Positions 58,493 through 64,000 of a stretch of 64,000 bases of DNA are shown one piece after another. The translations under genes and the position numbers were made by a program. Origin of the DNA: Lactonifactor sp050944855. Its GTDB lineage: Bacteria; Bacillota; Clostridia; Lachnospirales; Lachnospiraceae. The notes under the pieces are model-generated. The model was not told the origin of the DNA and ran no database searches. It saw nothing but the letters and a program-made list of their open reading frames with translations. Position 1 is the stretch's first letter, and each line of letters begins with the position of its first letter. The stretch is from NCBI GenBank assembly GCA_050944855.1, contig JBMNRU010000004.1:97508-161507 (forward strand), read 5' to 3'.

Positions 58493-59680
58493 ATGGAAAA
58501 TTTCACATTTTACGCCCCTACCAAAGTGGTATTCGGCAAAAACACAGAACAGCAGACCGGCAGTCTGGTCCGGATGGAACACGGAAAAAAAGTCCTGATC
58601 CATTACGGAAGCGGCAGCGCTGTAAAGTCCGGCCTTCTGGATCGTATTACTGCCTCTTTGGATGAGGCAGGCATCCCCTATGTCACACTGGGCGGCGTGG
58701 TTCCCAACCCCCGACTGTCTAAAGTATATGAAGGAATTGCATTATGCCAAAAAGAAAATGTGGATTTTCTGTTAGCCGTAGGCGGCGGAAGTGTCATTGA
58801 CTCCACAAAAGCAATTGGCTATGGTCTGGCCAACCCGGATATTGATGTATGGAGCCTTTACGAAAAAAAAGCAGCCGCAAAAGGCTGTTATCCTATCGGA
58901 TGTATCCTCACCCTCGCCGCCACCGGCAGTGAGATGAGCCGTTCTTCTGTCATCACAAACGAAGAAAACCGGCTGAAAAGAGGATACGGAAGCGACTACT
59001 GCCGTCCCCGCTTTGCCATTATGAATCCGGAGCTTACTTACTCTCTGCCGGCGTATCAGACCGCCAGCGGATGTGTGGATATCCTGATGCACACTCTGGA
59101 ACGCTATCTTATGAAGAGTGACACTCTGGAATTGACTGACGGCATGGCAGAAACACTGATGCGCACCGTCATCAAAAACGCACGCATCTTAAAAAAAGAT
59201 CCCCAAAACTATCAGGCACGTGCAGAGGTTATGTGGGCCGGAAGTCTTTCCCATAATAATCTAATGGAATGCGGCGGTGTCCACGGAGACTGGTCCTGCC
59301 ACCAGCTGGAGCACGAGCTCAGCGGTATGTTTGATATCGCCCATGGTGCCGGTCTGGCAGCCATATGGGGCAGCTGGGCACGATATGTTTTCCTGGAATA
59401 TCCGCAGCGTTTCGCAAAACTCGCTGCACAGGTATTTGATATTGCCTGGGACGATGTCCACCACGAAGATGCCGCCTTAAAAGGCATTGCAGCCATGGAA
59501 GAATTTTTCCGGGAAATCGACATGCCGACCTCCATCCGAGAATTGAATCTTGCGCCTACACCGGATCAGATTCAGGAACTGACTGAGAAATGTTCCTTCT
59601 GGGGCACGCGCACGATAGGCAATATTAAAGCGCTTACGTCAGAAGATATGGCAGCGATTTACAAACTGGCGTTAAACTAA
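58493..59680 (+). CDS. Iron-containing alcohol dehydrogenase (YqhD/BDH-like)
   Basis: A 395-residue group III alcohol dehydrogenase, NAD(P)H-dependent. The N-terminus MENFTFYAPTKVVFGKN is typical of YqhD/butanol dehydrogenase relatives. The nucleotide-binding GGGSVID and the metal-binding C-terminal part with CHQLEHELSGMFDIAHGAGL (His ligands) are present. The frame runs 29 codons upstream, but ATG at 58493 has GAAGG before it and matches the family start. A strong terminator follows. Confidence 0.94.
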   Translation: MENFTFYAPTKVVFGKNTEQQTGSLVRMEHGKKVLIHYGSGSAVKSGLLDRITASLDEAGIPYVTLGGVVPNPRLSKVYEGIALCQKENVDFLLAVGGGSVIDSTKAIGYGLANPDIDVWSLYEKKAAAKGCYPIGCILTLAATGSEMSRSSVITNEENRLKRGYGSDYCRPRFAIMNPELTYSLPAYQTASGCVDILMHTLERYLMKSDTLELTDGMAETLMRTVIKNARILKKDPQNYQARAEVMWAGSLSHNNLMECGGVHGDWSCHQLEHELSGMFDIAHGAGLAAIWGSWARYVFLEYPQRFAKLAAQVFDIAWDDVHHEDAALKGIAAMEEFFREIDMPTSIRELNLAPTPDQIQELTEKCSFWGTRTIGNIKALTSEDMAAIYKLALN

Positions 59681-59694
59681 AAAATAATGGCATG

Positions 59695-59734
59695 AAAAAA
59701 GGAAACGTCTTTTGCGAAAGACGTTTCCTTTTTT
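59695..59734. terminator. Bidirectional terminator after the alcohol dehydrogenase
   Basis: Perfect 18-bp stem around GGAAACGTCTTT with a 3-base loop, A-run before and T-run after. It serves the dehydrogenase and the convergent capA gene. Confidence 0.9.
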
Positions 59735-59783
59735 GCGATTTCATATATCCCAGAGCAAAAATTTTTTCCTGACAGGGCAGCAT

Positions 59784-60956
59784 TTAGAACTGACTGTACT
59801 CTTCGATTCTGCCCAGAATCCGCTCTGCCGCCTCTCCCTCTGCCGGTGTCGGCTGGTAATCATTGTAGTCGGAAACAGAAGATACGGTGCACGGAATGAT
59901 GTTTGTCACATTGTCTGCCTGTACTTCTCCGTCTGCAATGGTAAATGTCTGCTGAAAGATCATCGTATCTTTGTCACTTGGATTGCTGTTTCCACCGAAA
60001 CAGAAATTTCCAAGACTGTATACAATATTCTTTCCATTATATTCTTCAATTCCCTGCAGTACGTGCGGATGATGTCCCAATACCAGATCTGCTCCGTTAT
60101 CAATGGCGATATGGGCAAGGCTCTTCTGAGTATCATCCGGATAATTCTCCCGCTCTGTTCCCCAGTGGAAGCTGACAATCACCAGCGAAGCCCCCTGATC
60201 CTTCACCGCCTGAATATTATCAATGACCTGCTGCTGACGTTCCATGCCGTCTGCCAGCTCATAGATGCCTACCAGGCCCACCTGCACGCCCTTTACATCT
60301 GCCACAGCAGTACGGTCATACCCAAAACTGACAACTCCTGCCTCTTCTACATATCGTATCGTATCCTCGTAGCTTTCTGTACCATAGTCTTTACTGTGGT
60401 TATTTGCCAGATTCACGGCCTCGACTCCCCCAGAAGTGAGAATATTAACAAAGGAAGGATCTCCCTTGAAGGCAAACTGCTTGTCCTGTCTTTCCGTGGC
60501 TTCTGTCAGCGTGCCTTCCAGATTCACAACGGTCAGATCATCTGCATCAAAGATAGATTTCACACCGGACAGGAAATACTCGGTTCCCTGCCATTCCACA
60601 TAATGATTCAGGCTGCGCTCGTAATCAAAGTTTTCATCCGTACCCAGGGTACAGTCCCCGGCTGCACTGACGGTAATCTGTACGGCCTCTTTCGGTTCTT
60701 CCTCCTGGGGTTCCGGTGTATTCTCTTTCTCTTCCTCTGCTTTTTCAGTCTCTGCTTCTTCCGCCGCAGCTGACAGCGGATCCCTGGCTTCTGCCAGTTC
60801 CGTTTCCGCAGCTTTATTCTCTGCTTTTAATTTATTTCCCAGCCTGTTCATCAGAGAAATACAAACACATATAATACAAATAGCACTAATAATCAGGATC
60901 CCTGTAAGCAGGCCCTTTCTTACTTCACTTTCTTTTTTCCCTTTTTTACTTTTCAT
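59784..60956 (-). CDS. CapA family protein (PgsA-like metallophosphatase fold)
   Basis: A 390-residue membrane-anchored protein. A basic cytoplasmic N-terminus and one transmembrane helix (about 14-34) are followed by a Glu/Ala-rich linker (about 45-88) and the PGA_cap domain (about 92-380). Domain motifs include SAAGDCTLGTD, VVNLEGTLT, LANNHSKDYG, SFHWGTE and LVLGHHPHVLQG, which match the calcineurin-like metal sites. Members assist poly-gamma-glutamate capsule synthesis or export. No pgsB or pgsC gene is adjacent, so the actual substrate is uncertain. Confidence 0.9.
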   Translation of the reverse strand: MKSKKGKKESEVRKGLLTGILIISAICIICVCISLMNRLGNKLKAENKAAETELAEARDPLSAAAEEAETEKAEEEKENTPEPQEEEPKEAVQITVSAAGDCTLGTDENFDYERSLNHYVEWQGTEYFLSGVKSIFDADDLTVVNLEGTLTEATERQDKQFAFKGDPSFVNILTSGGVEAVNLANNHSKDYGTESYEDTIRYVEEAGVVSFGYDRTAVADVKGVQVGLVGIYELADGMERQQQVIDNIQAVKDQGASLVIVSFHWGTERENYPDDTQKSLAHIAIDNGADLVLGHHPHVLQGIEEYNGKNIVYSLGNFCFGGNSNPSDKDTMIFQQTFTIADGEVQADNVTNIIPCTVSSVSDYNDYQPTPAEGEAAERILGRIEEYSQF

Positions 60957-61108
60957 AAGTACTCCTTTAGTTTATCTGTCTGATTCTTCTATTATAATAA
61001 ATTTCTGCCTATATAACAATCCCAGTTTTCGGCATTTTTACCGTTCCCCTTTTACATATTCTATGATAAAATCATGTCGAAATTTTAAAACATGTCAGGA
61101 GGATAACC

Positions 61109-62236
61109 ATGAAAAAACATACTGTTGCTGTTCTCGGAACCGGTGTCCGGGGCAAAACGCATATCAAAGGTTTACTGGAAAACCCGGACCGTTATGAAAT
61201 CGTCGCTCTCTGCGACCTTGACAAGGAAAAAATGGAAAGTGTTGCAAAACATTTTGACCTGCACGTTCCGCTCTATACGGACGCTGAAACTATGCTCAAA
61301 GAAACACAGCCGGAGGTATTTGTATTCTTAACACTGCCAAATCTGCGTCTTTCTTTCATAGAGCTTGCAAATAAATATCATATCAAAGCAATTTCTTTTG
61401 AAAAACCTATGGCGGAATCTCTTGCAGAGGCAAAAGCGATCCGTGATCTCTGCGTAGAGAACGGTATCAAAGCAGTTGTATGCCATCAGCAGAAATATCT
61501 GCGTCAGATGCAGGCCATGAAAAAGCGGATCGATGACGGCGAAATTGGTGAGATCACTAAAATTCATGTGGAAACGCAGCCATGGCTGGCTCAGCTGGGC
61601 ACACATTATGTGGATTATACTTTATGGGCAAATAATGGCCACAAAGCCAAATGGGTAGTAGGACATGTACACGGAAATGCCACCTTACAGGATTCCCATC
61701 CGTCACCGGACTATCTCTTAGGAGAAATGATGATGGAAAACGGCGTACGTGCATATATTGAGTGCGGTTACTTAAGCGAAGCACACGGAGAACCGGACTA
61801 TGCAGACTGCGATAACCGCATCACGGTATACGGAAAGAATGGGTATGTATATGCAGAAACCGACGGATACTACGGTGCATGTACAAAAGCTACCGGCGGC
61901 GAACTCATCGAAGGCAAGCTCCCCGGCTGGTACAACTATCAGGAAAAAGAGATTCAGACACCTTATTACACAGAGTATGCAGACTGGCTGGACGATGACA
62001 GCAAGCCTCATTCCTGCAACATTGATATCAGCTACCACGGATATGAAATTCTGGAAGGTATGTGTTTAAGCGCATTAAACAATACCCGTGTAGACATGCC
62101 GATCACAGATTTTGATTATGAGCCGGTATTTGAACGTATGAAAAGGGAATTGCCGGATGTGGGCACAAAGCTCCGCAAACTTTATGACGGCAAAAACCCA
62201 AGACCGGAACACGACCATCTGAACACAGAGGAGTAA
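61109..62236 (+). CDS. Gfo/Idh/MocA family oxidoreductase
   Basis: A 375-residue NAD(P)-dependent sugar or inositol dehydrogenase. The Rossmann motif is LGTGVRGKTHIKGL (9-22), and the catalytic EKP is in SFEKPMAES (about 108-116), with a His/Asp set in the C-terminal alpha/beta domain. TCAGGAGGA precedes the ATG. It is the first gene of a three-gene operon with a hydrolase and a sugar isomerase, so it likely acts in breakdown of a sugar derivative. Confidence 0.92.
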   Translation: MKKHTVAVLGTGVRGKTHIKGLLENPDRYEIVALCDLDKEKMESVAKHFDLHVPLYTDAETMLKETQPEVFVFLTLPNLRLSFIELANKYHIKAISFEKPMAESLAEAKAIRDLCVENGIKAVVCHQQKYLRQMQAMKKRIDDGEIGEITKIHVETQPWLAQLGTHYVDYTLWANNGHKAKWVVGHVHGNATLQDSHPSPDYLLGEMMMENGVRAYIECGYLSEAHGEPDYADCDNRITVYGKNGYVYAETDGYYGACTKATGGELIEGKLPGWYNYQEKEIQTPYYTEYADWLDDDSKPHSCNIDISYHGYEILEGMCLSALNNTRVDMPITDFDYEPVFERMKRELPDVGTKLRKLYDGKNPRPEHDHLNTEE

Positions 62237-62244
62237 TTATATAT

Positions 62245-63054
62245 ATGGAAGGTTATGTACAAACAAACGGAATCCGTATGCACTATTTCACCGAAGGAGA
62301 AGGGGAACCTCTTGTTCTCCTTATGGGACTGGGTGCAGACGGACATACCTGGGCTCCGCATATAGAGGCCTATAAAAATGATTTCTGCTGCATCGCTGTG
62401 GATAATCGGGGCGCGGGACTTTCCGACAAGCCGGCCGAAGTCGCCTATACCACCCGGCAAATGGCGAAGGATACCATAGATCTGCTGGACAGTCTTGGCA
62501 TTGAAAAAGCACATTTTCATGGCATTTCCATGGGCGGCGCCATTGCCCAGTGGATCGCCATTGACTATCCCGAAAGAGTAAAGTCTGTGATACTTACCAG
62601 TACCCAGGCAGCAGCATCTGTGGGCTATCGCCGCGGTATTGAACTTCTTCGGGACACCAAAGGACAGCTTCCCGCAGAAACCTCAGCCAGACTGCTCAAC
62701 TGGATCATCTACGCAAATACCTATCAGGATGCTCACGAAGAAGTTCTGCTGGAGAAAGAAGCTGCAGTGGATCCCAATCCTATGCCTGTGCACGCTTTTA
62801 TCGCACAGTGCAATGCCTGCATCACCCACAATACGCTGGATCATCTTTCCGAGATAAAGGCCCCGGTACTGATTGCTGCAGGTGAGGATGACCAGCTGGC
62901 AGACAGCATCTGTACCAAAGCATTATCTGCGGGAATTCCCCACGCAGAAGTCTATATCTGCCCGGAAGGCGGCCATGTCCATCACTGGGAAGATCTGGAG
63001 ACTTTCAATCAGGTAACACTGGAATTCTTAAAAAAACATAAGGAGAAAGCATAA
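62245..63054 (+). CDS. Alpha/beta-fold hydrolase
   Basis: A 269-residue esterase-like hydrolase. The nucleophile elbow is HGISMGGAIAQW with serine in GISMG. The oxyanion region LMGLGADGHTWAPH, the acid near LIAAGEDDQLA and the C-terminal histidine in CPEGGHVHHWE complete the triad. It is spaced 8 bases after the dehydrogenase and overlaps the isomerase start by one base (ATAATGA). It may open a lactone or cleave an ester of the sugar handled by the operon. Confidence 0.9.
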   Translation: MEGYVQTNGIRMHYFTEGEGEPLVLLMGLGADGHTWAPHIEAYKNDFCCIAVDNRGAGLSDKPAEVAYTTRQMAKDTIDLLDSLGIEKAHFHGISMGGAIAQWIAIDYPERVKSVILTSTQAAASVGYRRGIELLRDTKGQLPAETSARLLNWIIYANTYQDAHEEVLLEKEAAVDPNPMPVHAFIAQCNACITHNTLDHLSEIKAPVLIAAGEDDQLADSICTKALSAGIPHAEVYICPEGGHVHHWEDLETFNQVTLEFLKKHKEKA

Positions 63055-63860
63055 TGAGCGGAATTATTTTTGGATGTCAGACATACAGCTGGCAGATGTC
63101 ATTCGATAAATTCAGCGGAAAAATCCCTCATATTGCAGATACCATCAAAGCTGCGGGATTTGCCGGTATGGAAGCAGAAATCTGCATGTTGGGCGAAACT
63201 TATTTTTCCAATCCTACTCTCTTAAAAGAAACCTTACTGGAAAAAGGACTAAAATTTCCCGTTCTCACACTGCCGGGACACTGGATCCATGCAAAAGAAA
63301 CCGAAGAAGAATATGCCTTAGCACAAAGAGCCATTGATTTCTTAAAAGAGTTTCCCGGTTCCAAACTGATGCTGGCTCACTATCCCCTGGACAAGCGGGA
63401 AGATGTAAAAGAACGGCAGCAAAATCACATTTCCTGTCTGCTGGAAATTACCAAAAGAGCCAACGACAAAGGTATTGTTACTTCTTTTCATCCAAACTCA
63501 CCGGAAGGTTCTTTGTTCCGTACACCGGAAGATTATGAAATCTTATTTGATCGTATCTGGAACACTCCGCTGGGCTATACACCGGATGCCGGACATATCG
63601 CGCACAGCAATATGGATCCATTAGAAGTATTCAAAAAATATCATGAAAAGATCAATCATGTACACTATAAAGATATGGCTGAAAACGGTGACTGGAAATC
63701 TATGGGCGAAGGCTGCATTGATTTTAAGGGAATTACAGATTATCTGCGCAGCATTTCTTATGACGGATGGATTATGGTAGAAGAGGAATCAAAAGAAGCC
63801 GTTGCAGACCCGGATAAGGTAACGCTTGCAAACGGACGTTACATGCTGCAGGAACTGTAA
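63054..63860 (+). CDS. Sugar phosphate isomerase/epimerase (AP endonuclease 2 fold)
   Basis: A 268-residue TIM-barrel protein of the xylose-isomerase-like family (IolE/IolI/hydroxypyruvate isomerase relatives). It starts MSGIIFGCQTYSWQMSFDKF. Metal-binding Glu/Asp/His residues are visible in MEAEICMLGE, TSFHPNSPEGSL, TPDAGHIAHSN and INHVHYKDM, ending with WIMVEEES. GGAGAAA precedes the overlapping start. Together with the dehydrogenase this resembles inositol- or keto-sugar catabolism. Confidence 0.92.
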   Translation: MSGIIFGCQTYSWQMSFDKFSGKIPHIADTIKAAGFAGMEAEICMLGETYFSNPTLLKETLLEKGLKFPVLTLPGHWIHAKETEEEYALAQRAIDFLKEFPGSKLMLAHYPLDKREDVKERQQNHISCLLEITKRANDKGIVTSFHPNSPEGSLFRTPEDYEILFDRIWNTPLGYTPDAGHIAHSNMDPLEVFKKYHEKINHVHYKDMAENGDWKSMGEGCIDFKGITDYLRSISYDGWIMVEEESKEAVADPDKVTLANGRYMLQEL

Positions 63861-63881
63861 AACACGTTTTTTAGGTTGTAA

Positions 63882-63940
63882 ACTTTACTTGGGGGTAAAG
63901 TAAAAATTGAATAGGCATAGAGATTCAATTCCTATATAAT
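63882..63940 (+). promoter_or_regulatory. Promoter region with two operators
   Basis: Two inverted repeats, ACTTTAC-(6)-GTAAAGT (63882-63901) and AATTGAAT-(10)-ATTCAATT (63905-63930), lie directly before TATAAT (63935-63940). There is no good -35 at 17 bases, so an activator may be needed. It serves the gene starting at 63980. Confidence 0.55.
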
Positions 63941-63979
63941 TAAGTTACCACACAAAATATATAGAAAGGATGGAACCCT

Positions 63980-64000
63980 ATGCCTATTTCTGATTTTACC
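63980..64000 (+). CDS. Start of an unidentified gene (cut by window edge)
   Basis: ATG at 63980 with AGAAAGGATGG upstream; only seven codons (MPISDFT) are in the window. The family cannot be told. Confidence 0.6.

Noticed and set aside
1..64000. CRISPR arrays, rRNA genes
   Set aside because: No regularly spaced direct repeats of 23-40 bases with unique spacers and no rRNA-like sequence were seen on either strand; the only tandem arrays are the tape measure repeats and the 170-bp duplication.

Overview
The window looks like a chromosomal segment of a gut Lachnospiraceae-type Firmicute (Clostridia). The flanking host genes have the usual make-up: clpP-tig, an OmpR-type two-component pair, a polar amino-acid ABC transporter, a molybdopterin oxidoreductase with its ferredoxin subunit and moeA, nhaC, proC, a MATE pump, an M18 aminopeptidase, an APC permease, agcS, glyA, an iron alcohol dehydrogenase, capA and a Gfo/Idh-hydrolase-isomerase operon. 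They are preceded by strong AGGAGG-type ribosome sites and T-rich intrinsic terminators. The family assignment is inferred from protein flavour; no rRNA or other marker is present.

From about 19.65 to 55.59 kb the chromosome is interrupted by a complete-looking tailed prophage. It sits between a divergent APC permease and agcS, and a 15-bp direct repeat marks both edges. Every phage protein gene lies on the minus strand. Read right to left, the order is: an early region (small DNA-binding proteins, PAPS-reductase-like protein, C5 DNA methyltransferase, an ssDNA-binding-like protein); a plasmid-like replication and partition block (HUH-type Rep, VRR-NUC nuclease, ParA, ParB fused to an ASCH-like domain); a late regulator; HNH-TerS-TerL-portal-protease-capsid; connectors and tail genes, with a programmed -1 frameshift in the tail chaperones and a tape measure with exact 132-bp repeats; tail tip and receptor-binding genes; a diversity-generating retroelement (DGR); holin and endolysin; and finally an XRE repressor, a HIRAN-domain protein and an intact IS30-type DDE transposase. 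I see no tyrosine or serine integrase.

The clearest special system is the DGR at 24.8-27.7 kb: reverse transcriptase, template repeat, Avd and a C-type-lectin-like tail protein whose last 42 codons are the variable repeat. The two 126-bp repeats differ at 11 positions. All 11 are adenines of the template in coding orientation and none falls on the other 99 bases, which is direct evidence of past mutagenic retrohoming.

The second, less expected system is at 48.9-49.9 kb. A HUH Rep gene is preceded by a hairpin next to a CTTGATA sequence (a candidate nick site). On the opposite strand is a compact promoter-terminator unit that should make an RNA of about 65 nt antisense to the rep leader, as in copy-number control of rolling-circle plasmids. 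With ParA/ParB this suggests plasmid-style replication of the phage genome. Further points are two out-of-frame poly-G tracts (HIRAN protein, ParB), a 17-bp palindrome present twice, a promoter-hairpin leader ahead of the late operon, a tRNA-like element and a fresh 170-bp tandem duplication.
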